From assembly GCA_946484175.1 (NCBI GenBank), contig CAMLSX010000003.1:1-64000 (forward strand): a DNA stretch of 64,000 nt, written 5' to 3'. The position numbers and the translations under genes are program-made. The stretch's first letter is position 1. Every line of letters starts with the position of its first letter. This DNA comes from an uncultured Clostridia bacterium (lineage in GTDB: Bacteria > Bacillota > Clostridia > Oscillospirales > Acutalibacteraceae). This document shows positions 33,206 through 42,654 of this stretch, piece by piece. A model generated the notes under the pieces. The model saw only the letters and a program-made list of their open reading frames with translations, was not told the DNA's origin and searched no databases.

Positions 33206-33250
33206 TCCCGACAGAGAGGAAATTTCTTTTCTGCCGGGACTTTTTATTTT
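33206..33250 (+). terminator. Terminator of the typA-exonuclease unit
   Basis: TCCCGACAG (33206-33214) pairs with CTGCCGGGA (33231-33239), followed by CTTTTTATTTT. Confidence 0.82.
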
Positions 33251-33272
33251 AAATATGTTTGCTCCCTGATTT

Positions 33273-33312
33273 TTAAAAATGCGCTGTCATCCTCAAAAGG
33301 ACGACAGCGCAT
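33273..33312 (-). terminator. Terminator of the DUF362 gene
   Basis: ATGCGCTGTC (33279-33288) pairs with GACAGCGCAT (33303-33312); on the minus strand TTTTTAAAAA follows. Confidence 0.82.
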
Positions 33313-33325
33313 ACTCATGCAGCAA

Positions 33326-34456
33326 TTATTTTACGGTGATGAGCTCATACTCCTTGCTGCCCAGGCCCAGTTTCACAGCATGCTCAATGCCGGAACGCCA
33401 GTTGGTGTCGGGGTGGGTATAGGTGAAGGGGTCATGGCTGTGTTCGCAGTCTTCGCCCTTGGCGGCTTTTTCACCGGGAATACTGTTGGGGATGATGGGC
33501 TGTGCCAGGCACAGGTCTGCACAGGCCATATCCAAAGCCACCGGGTCAAAGGAAGCCAACATGCCCACATCGGGGATGATCGGGCGATCGTTTTCGCTGT
33601 GGCAGTCACAGTTGGGGGAAACGTCGGTAATCAGGCTGATGTGGAAGCAGGGCTTGTTTTGCAGGATGGCGGCAGAGTATTCCGCGATTTTGCAGTTGAG
33701 GATATCATTGACTTCATCTCCGGCAGCCTGAACCGCATCCATGGGACATGCACCGATGCAGCGTCCGCAGCCCACGCACTTGCTGTGGTCGATAGAAGCC
33801 TTTTTATCGGTGATGGTGATGGCGCCATGTGCGCAGTTTTTCTGGCAGAAGCCGCAGCCCACACAGACACTCTGCTCAACATGGGGCTTGCCTGCGCTGT
33901 GCATCTCCATTTTACCGGCGCGGCTTCCGCAGCCCATGCCGATGTTTTTGAAAGCACCGCCAAAGCCGGTAGCCTCGTGGCCCTTGAAGTGGGTCAGGGA
34001 GATAAAGTTGTCAGCATCCATAATGGCCTGGCCAATTTTTGCTTCCTTGACGTATTCGCCGCCCTTTACGGGAACCAGCGCCTCATCAGTACCCTTCAGA
34101 CCGTCGGCAATAATCACATGACAGCCGGTAGAGAAGGGGGAAAATCCATTTTCATAAGCAGCGTCCAGATGGTCGAGCGCATTTTTGCGGCGTCCCACAT
34201 ACAGCGTGTTGCAGTCGGTCAAAAATGCCTTGCCGCCGTTTTCCTTTACGATGTCCACAATCACTTTGGCATAGTTGGGGCGCAGGTAAGCCAGGTTGCC
34301 CGGCTCGCCAAAGTGGATTTTGATAGCGGTGTAGCGGTTTTCCAGCGGCAGCTGTTCAATACCCGCAGTTTTTACCAGATGGCGCAGCTTTTCCAGCAGG
34401 TTACGCTGGTTGGGCTTTGCACTGAAGTCTGTAAAATAAACTTTTGACTTTTCCAT
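33326..34456 (-). CDS. DUF362 protein with two 4Fe-4S clusters
   Basis: A 376-residue cytoplasmic protein. The first 180 residues and the last 120 form the DUF362 fold (IKIHFGEPGNLAYLRPNY, HFKGHEATGFGGAFKNIGMGCGS). In between lie two ferredoxin motifs, CVGCGFCQKNCAHGA and CVGCGRCIGACPMDA (about 190-245). This points to electron transfer; the partner is unknown. The ATG at 34456 follows AGGAGG. The longer frame to 34594 adds a Cys-poor stretch without similarity and is not used. Confidence 0.86.
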   Translation of the reverse strand: MEKSKVYFTDFSAKPNQRNLLEKLRHLVKTAGIEQLPLENRYTAIKIHFGEPGNLAYLRPNYAKVIVDIVKENGGKAFLTDCNTLYVGRRKNALDHLDAAYENGFSPFSTGCHVIIADGLKGTDEALVPVKGGEYVKEAKIGQAIMDADNFISLTHFKGHEATGFGGAFKNIGMGCGSRAGKMEMHSAGKPHVEQSVCVGCGFCQKNCAHGAITITDKKASIDHSKCVGCGRCIGACPMDAVQAAGDEVNDILNCKIAEYSAAILQNKPCFHISLITDVSPNCDCHSENDRPIIPDVGMLASFDPVALDMACADLCLAQPIIPNSIPGEKAAKGEDCEHSHDPFTYTHPDTNWRSGIEHAVKLGLGSKEYELITVK

Positions 34457-34645
34457 AAAGTACCTCCTGAATGGGTTCATCCCGTCACTTTTCTGCGTTT
34501 TGGGAAAGATGGCGAAGCGCCTGCAAAAAGGGGAGAAAGCCGGTCTGGCCGCCAGCAGCAGTTCCCACTCCGTACATGCCCCTCCTGCATCCATTATAGG
34601 GATATTTTATCATTTTTCAGGCAATTCTTCAACTGATACCGGCGC

Positions 34646-34685
34646 AAAAAGCCGCAGAGAAAAATCGTCTCCCTGCGGCTTTTTA
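34646..34685. terminator. Bidirectional terminator after azlD
   Basis: AAAAAGCCGCAG (34646-34657) pairs with CTGCGGCTTTTT (34674-34685), so both strands have a T-run. It lies between the 3' end of azlD and the start region of the DUF362 gene. Confidence 0.85.
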
Positions 34686-34713
34686 TCATCAATTTTTTGT
34701 TTTCAAATACGAC

Positions 34714-35052
34714 TTAAAAAGACAACAGTTGAAAATACACCAGCACCTGCTCTACCACAAGGACGGTAACGACTGCGCCCAGCGCCACGGTGAGCAGGCT
34801 GCGGTTCTTCCAAGCCAAAATCAGCGCTACCGCTAATCCCGCCAAAGCCGACCAAAGGCTGGAAGTGGATTCCAATATGGCGGGAAAGGTCATGGCCGCC
34901 AGCACTGCATAGGGAACATAGGCCAGAAAGGATTTAACGAACCGGTTTTCGATTTTTTTCCGGAACAGGGTCAGAGGAAGCATTCGCACCAGATAGGTAA
35001 CGCCTGCCATGATGAGGATCGCGGTTAAAATATAGGGCAGATTTTCCGTCAT
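34714..35052 (-). CDS. azlD: Branched-chain amino acid exporter, small subunit
   Basis: A 112-residue membrane protein with four hydrophobic segments and the conserved YLVRMLPLTLF near residue 19, matching the AzlD family. With AzlC it forms an exporter of leucine-type amino acids and their analogues. The ATG at 35052 overlaps the azlC stop codon by four bases. The longer frame would run inside azlC and is not used. Confidence 0.9.
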   Translation of the reverse strand: MTENLPYILTAILIMAGVTYLVRMLPLTLFRKKIENRFVKSFLAYVPYAVLAAMTFPAILESTSSLWSALAGLAVALILAWKNRSLLTVALGAVVTVLVVEQVLVYFQLLSF

Positions 35053-35759
35053 GATACTTCCTCCGTTTCTTCCTCTACCGGCCAGCGCAGCGCGGCAAAG
35101 GCAGCTGCCGGAATGGCACAGAGGATAATCACCCAACCGGAGGAAAGCTGGTTCAGGCCGGGAACCCATTTAAACAGGCAGCTGAGCACCACAGCAATGA
35201 TGACCACTACCGCCACCGGTTTGGCTTTTACCGCCGGAGGAATGATAATAGCCAGGAACATGCCGTAAATGGCAATACCCAGCGCACTGCGAATGGGCAG
35301 CGGTAAAATTCCCGCCGCTGTTGCACCCAATAATGTACCCAGTGCCCAGCCTACATAGGGCATGGAGATCAGCCCCGTGAGATACCGGGAGTTGACCGGC
35401 TCTTTCTGCTGTACCGCCACAGCAAAAATTTCGTCCGTAATGCCAAATGACAGCAAAAGCCTTTCCAGACCCGACATCGACGAATCAATTTTTTGTGAAA
35501 GCGAAAGCGACATCAGCAGATACCGCACATTGATGACAAACGTGGTGACCGCTAATTCTATATATAATCCGCTGCTCAAAATCAAATCCAGCCCGGCAAA
35601 CTGCCCGGCGGAAGTCAGATTGGTCATGGAAATCAGCACGCCGACCCAAGCCGGAAGGCCGCCTTCCACTACCATCATACCAAAAGCAAAGGACACGGAT
35701 ACATACCCCAAACAAATGGGCAGCCCGTCCCGCACTCCTTTGCCAAACGTCAGCTTCAT
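35049..35759 (-). CDS. azlC: Branched-chain amino acid exporter, large subunit
   Basis: A 236-residue membrane protein of the AzlC family with about six helices. Typical blocks are LPICLGYVSVSFAFGMMVVEGGL (about 13-35) and SAGQFAGLDLI (about 51-61), then TDEIFAVA near 110. It lies on the same strand as leuA and leuB and 240 bp after leuB, which links leucine synthesis with efflux. A palindromic element separates the two pairs, so they may be transcribed separately. Confidence 0.91.
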   Translation of the reverse strand: MKLTFGKGVRDGLPICLGYVSVSFAFGMMVVEGGLPAWVGVLISMTNLTSAGQFAGLDLILSSGLYIELAVTTFVINVRYLLMSLSLSQKIDSSMSGLERLLLSFGITDEIFAVAVQQKEPVNSRYLTGLISMPYVGWALGTLLGATAAGILPLPIRSALGIAIYGMFLAIIIPPAVKAKPVAVVVIIAVVLSCLFKWVPGLNQLSSGWVIILCAIPAAAFAALRWPVEEETEEVS

Positions 35760-35784
35760 TCCCTCTTGTTACCCCTTTCCGTGA

Positions 35785-35987
35785 GGTATCGGGGCTTTGC
35801 CCCGAACCCCATTTAGGAAACTTTTTTGTAAAAAAGCTTTCCTAAAAACCTTCAAAAAACTTTGTGTATCAATGGCCATCCCCCCACATGGGGGGATGGC
35901 CATTGATGTATAAAATTCTTAGAGATTCTTAAGAACCTTCTTATAAGAAGGTTCTTAAGCGGGGTCTGGGGCAGAGCCCCAGTATCC
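35785..35987. mobile_element. 203-bp palindromic MITE-like element between leuB and azlC
   Basis: The ends GGTATCGGGGCTTTGCCCC plus GAACCCC (35785-35810) and their inverted counterpart (35961-35987) are terminal inverted repeats of about 27 bp with a few mismatches; each end also folds on itself (GGGGC / GCCCC). The centre is a perfect palindrome of 18-bp arms with a 4-base loop (35868-35907). Two more hairpins (35815-35843 and 35931-35957) flank it. There is no gene inside. This is the layout of a small non-autonomous inverted-repeat element. Confidence 0.75.
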
Positions 35988-36000
35988 CCATGTAAACGGG

Positions 36001-37071
36001 TTACAGCAGGGAGCAGACGAGGTCGCCCATTTCGGAGCAGGAGACCTTTTTCATGCCCTCAACCCAGATGTCAGGGGTGCGGGCCATGGTCAGGGCCTTG
36101 GCGACAGCGTCGTCGATAGCCTTGGCAGCTTCGGGCTGTTCCAGAGAATATTTCAGCATCATGCCCACGGAAAGGATGGTTGCCAGGGGGTTCGCGATGC
36201 CCTGGCCGGCGATATCCGGTGCGGAACCGTGAATAGGCTCATACAGCCCCTTCTGGCCATCGTTCAGGCTGGCAGAAGCAAGCATTCCGATAGAACCTGA
36301 AATCATGGAAGCCTCGTCGGAGAGAATGTCGCCGAACATATTGGAGGTGACAATCACGTCGAACTGACCGGGATTGCGCACCAGCTGCATGGCACAGTTA
36401 TCCACATACATGTGGCTGAGCTCCACATCCGGGTACTCCTTGGAAATGCGGATGACGGTCTCTCTCCACAGACGGGAGGATTCCAGTACGTTGGCCTTGT
36501 CCACGCTGCACAGCTTGTGGCTGCGCTTCTGCGCCATTTCAAAAGCTACACGGGCGATGCGCTCGATTTCCGGTACGGAATATTTCTCGGTATCGAAGGC
36601 GGCGGGCTGGCCGTCCACTTCGCAGCGTCCCCGCTCCCCGAAATAAATGCCGCCGGTCAGCTCACGGACCACCATAACGTCAATGCCCTTGCCGATAATT
36701 TCCGGCTTCAGGGGAGAAGCTTCCCGCAGGGGCTCAAAAATCACGGCCGGACGCAGGTTTGCAAACAGACCCAGCGCGGCACGGATGCCCAGCAGGCCCT
36801 TTTCGGGGCGGTTGCTGCCGGGCTGGGTGTCCCACTTGGGGCCGCCAACAGCGCCGAGCAGGGTAGCATCTGCGTTTTTGCAGATGGTGACTGTTTCTTC
36901 CGGCAGGGGCACACCGGTGGCGTCGATAGCAGCGCCGCCCAGCAGTGCTTCCTGATAGTTCACGGCGAAACCAAACTTTTCACCGGCTTTGTCCAGCACT
37001 TTCTGTGCCTGCTCTACGATTTCAGGGCCGATTCCGTCGCCCTTTAAAACTGCAATCTGATAGGTATTCAT
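36001..37071 (-). CDS. leuB: 3-isopropylmalate dehydrogenase
   Basis: A 356-residue NAD-dependent enzyme that oxidises and decarboxylates 3-isopropylmalate to the 2-oxo precursor of leucine. It has [11 protein letters not shown] (10-20), [13 protein letters not shown] (about 136-148), the catalytic Lys in [14 protein letters not shown] (about 191-204) and [19 protein letters not shown] (about 244-262). Full length. It lies 29 bp after leuA. leuC and leuD are not in the window. Confidence 0.95.
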   Translation of the reverse strand: MNTYQIAVLKGDGIGPEIVEQAQKVLDKAGEKFGFAVNYQEALLGGAAIDATGVPLPEETVTICKNADATLLGAVGGPKWDTQPGSNRPEKGLLGIRAALGLFANLRPAVIFEPLREASPLKPEIIGKGIDVMVVRELTGGIYFGERGRCEVDGQPAAFDTEKYSVPEIERIARVAFEMAQKRSHKLCSVDKANVLESSRLWRETVIRISKEYPDVELSHMYVDNCAMQLVRNPGQFDVIVTSNMFGDILSDEASMISGSIGMLASASLNDGQKGLYEPIHGSAPDIAGQGIANPLATILSVGMMLKYSLEQPEAAKAIDDAVAKALTMARTPDIWVEGMKKVSCSEMGDLVCSLL

Positions 37072-37100
37072 GGCTGTATTTCCTTTCTGAAAATCATATA

Positions 37101-38789
37101 TTACGTGCGGCAGGCGCGGTTAATGGCGCAGATAATGCCTTTGATGGATGCCAGGCTGATATTGCCGTCCAGACCCACGCCGAACACCATTTTGTTCTCG
37201 GGCGTGCGAATCTGAATATAGGACAGAGCCTTGGAGTCGGCGCCGGAGGAAACTGCGTGCTCGCTGTAAGACACGAACTTGTATTCGTTGATCCCCACAG
37301 AGCGCAGTGCGCCGAAGAAAGCATCGATGGGGCCGTTGCCCGTACCGCTGATTTCGTGGTCAACATTCTGGAAGCGGAGAACGCCTTCAAAGTGTACCTG
37401 CGTCTCGCCGTCCTGCCCCTCATGCTCTTCATAGAGCTTGTAGCGCTTGAGGTGGTAGGGATATTTAATCTCGAAATATTCCTTATGGAACAAATCGAAG
37501 ATTTCCTGAGGCTGGAGCTCCCTACCCTCGGCGTCACAGGCAGCCTTTACAATTGCGCCGAATTCCGGGTGCATGGCTTTGGGAAGATGATAGCCGAAGC
37601 TCTGAGCCATGATGAAAGCCGCGCCGCCCTTGCCGCTCTGGCTGTTGATACGGATAATCGGCTCATACTGACGGCCAACATCTGCCGGGTCGATGGGCAG
37701 ATAGGGGACCTCCCAATACTGGGTACCGCTCTTGGCCATGTATTCCACGCCCTTGTTGATAGCATCCTGATGGGAACCGGAGAAAGCGGTAAACACCAGC
37801 TCGCCGGCATAGGGGTGACGCTCGTGAACCTTCATTTTGGTGCAGGACTCGTACACGTCCTTGATATGGTTGATGTTGGAAAAATCCAGCTCCGGGTCTA
37901 CGCCCTGGGAGTACATATTCATGGCGATTACCATAATATCCGCGTTGCCGGTGCGCTCGCCGTTGCCGAACAGCGTGCCCTCGACACGGTCAGCGCCAGC
38001 CATCAGACCCAATTCAGTTGCCGCTACGCCGCAGCCACGGTCGTTGTGGGCGTGCAGGCTGATAATCGCACTGTCGCGGCCCTTCAGGTGACGGCAGAAA
38101 TATTCAATCTGGTCGGCGTGGCAGTTGGGGGTGCTGCCCTCCACCGTGTTGGGCAGGTTGATGATGACCTTATTGTCCAGCGTTGCACCCAGCTCTTCCA
38201 GCACCCGGTCGCAGATTTCTACGGCGTTATCCATTTCGGTGCCGGAGAAACTCTCGGGGGAATACTCATAGCGGATGTTGATGCCGCTGCGGGCGACTTC
38301 CTCTTCCGTCAGCTTGCGGATGAGCCGTGCGCCCTCGACGGCGATATCGATGACGCCCTGCATGTCAGTGTTGAAAACCACCTTCCGCTGAAGGGTAGAA
38401 GTGGAATTGTAGAAATGAACAATCACGTTCTTTGCGCCGCGGATGGCTTCAAAGGTTTTCTGAATCAGGTGAGGACGAGCCTGTACCAGCACCTGAATGG
38501 TCACATCATCGGGAATCAGATCGCGCTCGATGAGTGTGCGGAGGATTTCATATTCAGTTTCGGAAGCAGAGGGGAAGCCTACCTCAATCTCTTTGAAGCC
38601 GATATCCACCAGCGTTTTGAAAAACAGCAATTTTTCTTCCAGATTCATCGGGGTAACCAGTGCCTGGTTACCGTCGCGCAGGTCCACGCTGCACCAGACC
38701 GGAGCCTTGGTGATGACCTTGTCAGGCCACTGGCGGTCCTTCAGCTGTACCGGCTGAAACGGAATGTACTTTTTACAACCCTGATACAT
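37101..38789 (-). CDS. leuA: 2-isopropylmalate synthase (long form)
   Basis: A 562-residue enzyme that condenses 2-oxoisovalerate with acetyl-CoA, the committed step of leucine synthesis. It has [16 protein letters not shown] (about 29-44), [13 protein letters not shown], and the metal site [11 protein letters not shown] (His-x-His near 240). The C-terminal LeuA dimer domain (about 440-560) is the leucine feedback site. The sequence type ([20 protein letters not shown] at the start) is the longer actinobacterial and fungal LEU4-like form. The ATG at 38789 follows GGGAGATGG. The gene lies behind a Leu-type T-box. Confidence 0.95.
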   Translation of the reverse strand: MYQGCKKYIPFQPVQLKDRQWPDKVITKAPVWCSVDLRDGNQALVTPMNLEEKLLFFKTLVDIGFKEIEVGFPSASETEYEILRTLIERDLIPDDVTIQVLVQARPHLIQKTFEAIRGAKNVIVHFYNSTSTLQRKVVFNTDMQGVIDIAVEGARLIRKLTEEEVARSGINIRYEYSPESFSGTEMDNAVEICDRVLEELGATLDNKVIINLPNTVEGSTPNCHADQIEYFCRHLKGRDSAIISLHAHNDRGCGVAATELGLMAGADRVEGTLFGNGERTGNADIMVIAMNMYSQGVDPELDFSNINHIKDVYESCTKMKVHERHPYAGELVFTAFSGSHQDAINKGVEYMAKSGTQYWEVPYLPIDPADVGRQYEPIIRINSQSGKGGAAFIMAQSFGYHLPKAMHPEFGAIVKAACDAEGRELQPQEIFDLFHKEYFEIKYPYHLKRYKLYEEHEGQDGETQVHFEGVLRFQNVDHEISGTGNGPIDAFFGALRSVGINEYKFVSYSEHAVSSGADSKALSYIQIRTPENKMVFGVGLDGNISLASIKGIICAINRACRT

Positions 38790-38860
38790 AAAACCATCTC
38801 CCAGTAAAAAATATCGTTGGTATTTCGCAGAGAAGGGACCAGCCGGCCGGTTTCTCGGCC

Positions 38861-39095
38861 AAAACAAAAGCCCCGGAAAGACTGCATCTGCCGTCTTTCC
38901 GGGGCGAATCAACAGGTTCGCGGTACCACCCTTAGTTTAGCTGGTGCTTGCGCACACAGCCCTCTACAGCCTCCAACAAGGCTACGGCTCATAACGGTGC
39001 CAACCGTCTGCCCCTTATCAGGACAGCAACTCCGGGGTGAGTTATCCACAAAAAGCAACCCACCGGCTTACACCAACCGCCGGCTCTCTGAAGAA
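38861..39095 (-). promoter_or_regulatory. T-box leader, leucine-type, upstream of leuA
   Basis: Read on the minus strand: stem I starts CAGAGAGCCGGCGGTTGGTG (39091-39072). The specifier loop has GATAA, then CTC (39041-39039), then ACC, so the specifier codon is leucine CUC. The conserved GGTGGTACCGCG is at 38930-38919. The terminator hairpin GCCCCGGAAAGAC / GTCTTTCCGGGGC (38870-38905) is followed by TTTTGTTTT. Uncharged tRNA-Leu would stop termination and switch on leuA, and probably leuB. Confidence 0.93.
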
Positions 39096-39151
39096 TCACA
39101 ATTTGTCTTTTTCCCTTCACAGTCTTTAGGTGTTATCAGTTTGTATATTTT

Positions 39152-39181
39152 ATTATAGTACTGTACCGGTATAAATGTCAA
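39152..39181 (-). promoter_or_regulatory. Promoter of the leuA T-box transcript
   Basis: On the minus strand perfect TTGACA (39181-39176), 18 bp, perfect TATAAT (39157-39152). Confidence 0.85.
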
Positions 39182-39221
39182 GCATGGATTTCTCAGATGC
39201 TTATACATTTAGTATATTTTA

Positions 39222-40343
39222 TTATTTGTTGTTCTTCCTGTAGTCAGCCAATAGCAGATCCACCATGCGTCCATAGCTTTTTACACCGTCTTCCTGCTGG
39301 TTGGCTTTTAAGTAAGAATCGTTTACCGTATTGGAAAATTCCGATACGGGGCCTTCAAATTGCTTCCAGTACGCGCTGTTATAAGCAAAGTCGCGCTGGA
39401 CCCCTTCATACAAAGAAGAATAGACAGCTTGTCCCAGTTCGCGATCGGCACTGTACAGAGCATTGTTGGCGTGCAAAAACGCGAGCATGACGCCGGAATA
39501 GCGGAATTCTGTATTTTCGCTGTTGCGGCAGGCCAGATAAGCAATGAAATTGGCCTCATCCTCCCGCATATATCCGCGCAGATGACTCAATTCATGGCAC
39601 ATGGTGGCGGGCTGGGAATATTCAGGAACATCCACATTGACATTGGCTTCAAATGTAAAGGGGATGAAGATTCCCGTGATATCGCACCACGACATCAGCC
39701 GGGAAGCCAGCACCGGTTTTGGGGAAGAATAGCCGGAAAACAGGGTGGGGTATTGCGGTTGCAGCGTGTCATAGCTGATACGTGCCTGTTCAGCCTTTTC
39801 TTTTGAAGAGGAAAAGCCGCTTTTCATGACGCCGTTTTCGTCTTCCGGCAGCTGTGCGCGAAGAGAAGAAACCTCTTCGGCAAGAGAGACATTCAATTCA
39901 TATAATTCTTCCACGGAAGAATCCTGAACCGGCAGTCCGCTGCTTTCTGAAAAAGTGATGCGCGAATAGTTGATGCCGCAGAGAACGACAAAGAGAAAAT
40001 ATACCACCGATACCCCGCACAGAAAAAACGAAATCTGCCGGGTCAGGCGGCGCAAACGTTTCCCGCGTTTTTTTACCAGCCGGAAAATACCGATGATGAG
40101 CCACAGCAAAAGCGCCAGCACCAGCAAATAGAGAAGAATTTCTGCCACAGAAACAGGCACCAGACCGGTCAGCCAGTTGATGCCCAGCGAAATCCAGTGA
40201 TAAGGATGAAGCGCATACCACTCGGCAAAATCGGGAAAAGCAGCGGCCAGCGTGTAGAGCCCCAGCCCAAGGGGGAAAAGCAGCAGCAGCCATAAATGCT
40301 TCCAGCCCGGAATTTTCTTTTTTCTGCCAGATTGCAGAGCCAT
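39222..40343 (-). CDS. DUF3810 family membrane protein with an HExxH motif
   Basis: A 373-residue protein. Three N-terminal membrane helices (about 17-37, 62-85, 105-125) are followed by a large extracytoplasmic domain. This contains ATMCHELSHLRGYMREDEANFIAYLAC (HELSH near 242-246, second acidic motif EDEAN about 8 residues later), the arrangement of a gluzincin-like zinc peptidase. It matches the DUF3810 family, whose substrate is unknown. It is divergent from the GT-C gene at 40534, and the leuA promoter follows its stop codon closely. Confidence 0.8.
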   Translation of the reverse strand: MALQSGRKKKIPGWKHLWLLLLFPLGLGLYTLAAAFPDFAEWYALHPYHWISLGINWLTGLVPVSVAEILLYLLVLALLLWLIIGIFRLVKKRGKRLRRLTRQISFFLCGVSVVYFLFVVLCGINYSRITFSESSGLPVQDSSVEELYELNVSLAEEVSSLRAQLPEDENGVMKSGFSSSKEKAEQARISYDTLQPQYPTLFSGYSSPKPVLASRLMSWCDITGIFIPFTFEANVNVDVPEYSQPATMCHELSHLRGYMREDEANFIAYLACRNSENTEFRYSGVMLAFLHANNALYSADRELGQAVYSSLYEGVQRDFAYNSAYWKQFEGPVSEFSNTVNDSYLKANQQEDGVKSYGRMVDLLLADYRKNNK

Positions 40344-40466
40344 AAGGGGAACCTCCTTTATAATGGAAAGGTGTAGATGCTTTTATTGTACGGAAAGAGA
40401 AAGGAAACTGTCAAGACCAGGCGGAAAATTCCTGGAATACAGGTGGTTTCATCCGATGAAAGAGTG

Positions 40467-40475
40467 TGCTATAAT
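40467..40475 (+). promoter_or_regulatory. Extended -10 promoter element upstream of the GT-C gene
   Basis: TG-C-TATAAT with TATAAT at 40470-40475, about 58 bp before the ATG. The -35 is weak (TTTCAT at 40447-40452, 17 bp away). Confidence 0.5.
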
Positions 40476-40533
40476 ACAATTTATCAGGTTCTTACAGGCT
40501 GGTAATCTGGATGATTGATGTTGGAGGAGTATC

Positions 40534-42384
40534 ATGGGTACTTGGTTAAAAATGATAACAGGAAGAACCAGAAAACAGTATCCGGCAGCACAGGTGATTC
40601 CGTATGCAGGGTTTATCCTCCTTTTTTGCCTGTTTTTGTGGCGTGCTTACCGGGGATTTGACTGGTCTGATGAAAGTGCTTTTTATGCGGCGCCGTACCG
40701 TCTGGTACTGGGAGATCTGCCGCTGGTGGACAGCTGGGACAGTCATACCGGGTGGTCGCTGCTGGCTGCCCCGTTTTTGTGGATATATCGTACGCTTTAT
40801 GGGAATATGGACGGCGTTCTGCTTGCAGGAAGGCTGGTTTTTGTCTTTGCACAGATTCTGGTAGGGCTGCTGGTGTACCATCATCTGCTGGAGTTTTGCC
40901 GCAGCCATCTGGCGGCGATGGTGGCCGGCTGGCTGACTGCTGCTTTTGTTCCAGGAATGGTAATCAATTTCTCGTATGAATCGGTTGGCCTGTTTGCAAT
41001 GGTGCTGGCAGCGGTGCTTTTACTTTGGGAATACCGCCGCGAAGCAGCACATGTTGGGCGCACCAGCTTTTTTGCAGGCTGTCTGGCGGGCCTTTCCATT
41101 CTGGTGTATCCATCTTTTTTGCTCGGCATGGTGCCAATGGCAGTGATGCTGGTTCTTTTTCGCCCGGCCAGACAAAAAAAGGGATGGCGCTCGCTGTACC
41201 CGTTATTTCTGTTTTTGCTGGGAAGCATCCTGCTTCCGCTTGCCGCTATTTTGTTTTTGGGGAACCTGCTGGACTGGAAGACGTTTTGGAGTTATTTCCC
41301 CTGGCTGTTCACCAGCCGGGATTGTCCTTTTTCTTCTTATGGAAAAGAATTCTTTACCTTCTTTTTGGGATATGCAAAGGCGGATGTGCTGCATCTGGCG
41401 GAGATTTCCATATTGGCACTGCTGCTTCTTGCCAAATGGGCGCCCGTGCCGTTTGATTTGCCTTTTAAAATTCAGGACGTCTTTCACACGGCGGTAAAAA
41501 TCATTTTGCCGATCTGCTTTTTGGCCAATGTGGTCTGGACGATTACACAGCCTGCGTGGGATGTCCCCGTCAACACCAAAATGGGTTGGCTGTTGGCAAG
41601 CGCGGGAATCTGGCCGGTCATCCTGTGTATTTTGAACCCGAACCGAAGAAGCCGCCTTTTGCTGCTGGGGCTGTATTTGCCCGGCCAGCTGACGGCTCTG
41701 GGAGCACATTTGAGCGATGCTCCGGAGCTTTTTGGAGCTTCCTTCGCCATGCTGCCCTCTATGTTGGCTGCAGTATTGATTGTTTATGAGAATTACGGCC
41801 CGCTCCTTCGCGGTGTAAAAACCGGCACGATGGAAGTTCCGATAGCGGTGCTGCGCGTGAGCATGGCGATGCTGGCATTCTTTTTGCTGGGTACCACGCT
41901 TTTTATTCGCGGCGGGCTGCCCTATCGCGATTTGCCGGTTTCTGAATTGACGGTACAAATGGAAACAGGCCCGGCAAAGGGGATTTATACCAACGAAGTG
42001 GATGCAGTTGCATACGAAGAGATGGTGGCGGAGATCCGGCAGAGCCAACAGGGAAAAGAAAAGGTATTGATTATCGGAAATTTGCCGTTTGGTTATCTGT
42101 GCAGTGAAAAACGCCCGGTAAGCCCCTTTGTTTCAGAGGTCTCGCTGCAAAGCAGCCAGCTGTATGACTATCTGGTAGAAGACCTTGGCCGTCGTCCGGA
42201 GTGGATTTATGTTCCCAAACAGGTGTACGGTTATGGAAATGAAAAGAATACAGTGAGCCAGAAACAGGTTCAGTGGATTGCAAGCGGGACTCTCAGCAGT
42301 GAAGAATCAGCCTATTCCTTTATTTATATCGCCCAGGATCACCGTGTAGATCCCGATTCTATTAATAACTTAGAAAGTAACTAA
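40534..42384 (+). CDS. Polytopic membrane protein, GT-C glycosyltransferase-like
   Basis: A 616-residue protein with about 11-13 membrane helices up to residue 465 and a soluble tail of about 140 residues. After the first helix comes RGFDWSDESAFYAAPYRLV. The acidic DES in the first loop and the following DSWDSHTGW fit the catalytic loop of GT-C transferases that use lipid-linked sugars. I cannot assign a specific family or acceptor. GGAGG lies before the ATG. It is a single gene with its own promoter, not far from the larger GT-C gene at 45118. Confidence 0.65.
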   Translation: MGTWLKMITGRTRKQYPAAQVIPYAGFILLFCLFLWRAYRGFDWSDESAFYAAPYRLVLGDLPLVDSWDSHTGWSLLAAPFLWIYRTLYGNMDGVLLAGRLVFVFAQILVGLLVYHHLLEFCRSHLAAMVAGWLTAAFVPGMVINFSYESVGLFAMVLAAVLLLWEYRREAAHVGRTSFFAGCLAGLSILVYPSFLLGMVPMAVMLVLFRPARQKKGWRSLYPLFLFLLGSILLPLAAILFLGNLLDWKTFWSYFPWLFTSRDCPFSSYGKEFFTFFLGYAKADVLHLAEISILALLLLAKWAPVPFDLPFKIQDVFHTAVKIILPICFLANVVWTITQPAWDVPVNTKMGWLLASAGIWPVILCILNPNRRSRLLLLGLYLPGQLTALGAHLSDAPELFGASFAMLPSMLAAVLIVYENYGPLLRGVKTGTMEVPIAVLRVSMAMLAFFLLGTTLFIRGGLPYRDLPVSELTVQMETGPAKGIYTNEVDAVAYEEMVAEIRQSQQGKEKVLIIGNLPFGYLCSEKRPVSPFVSEVSLQSSQLYDYLVEDLGRRPEWIYVPKQVYGYGNEKNTVSQKQVQWIASGTLSSEESAYSFIYIAQDHRVDPDSINNLESN

Positions 42385-42485
42385 AAAATATTTTAAAACG
42401 TTTTTCGAAATCAGAATAAAAATCCAGCAATATTCCGAAATTTGCATTTTGGCTCTTACAGACGAAAAATCTAACTTATTAGAAC

Positions 42486-42514
42486 TTGTAAAATTATCGT
42501 AAAAGTAATATGAT
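42486..42514 (+). promoter_or_regulatory. Promoter of the Na/Pi cotransporter gene
   Basis: TTGTAA (42486-42491), 17 bp, TATGAT (42509-42514); the leader is about 130 nt long. Confidence 0.6.
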
Positions 42515-42654
42515 ATAGGTGTTGTGTACAGAGAGGCAGTGCACAATAAATCCCTTACACATACAAAAAACCGAGTTACTCTGTTTTTTGTAGTTTTTAC
42601 AGTCGTTTTAAACAGGCTCAAAAATTGAAAAAAGAATGTGGGGAATGATACAAC

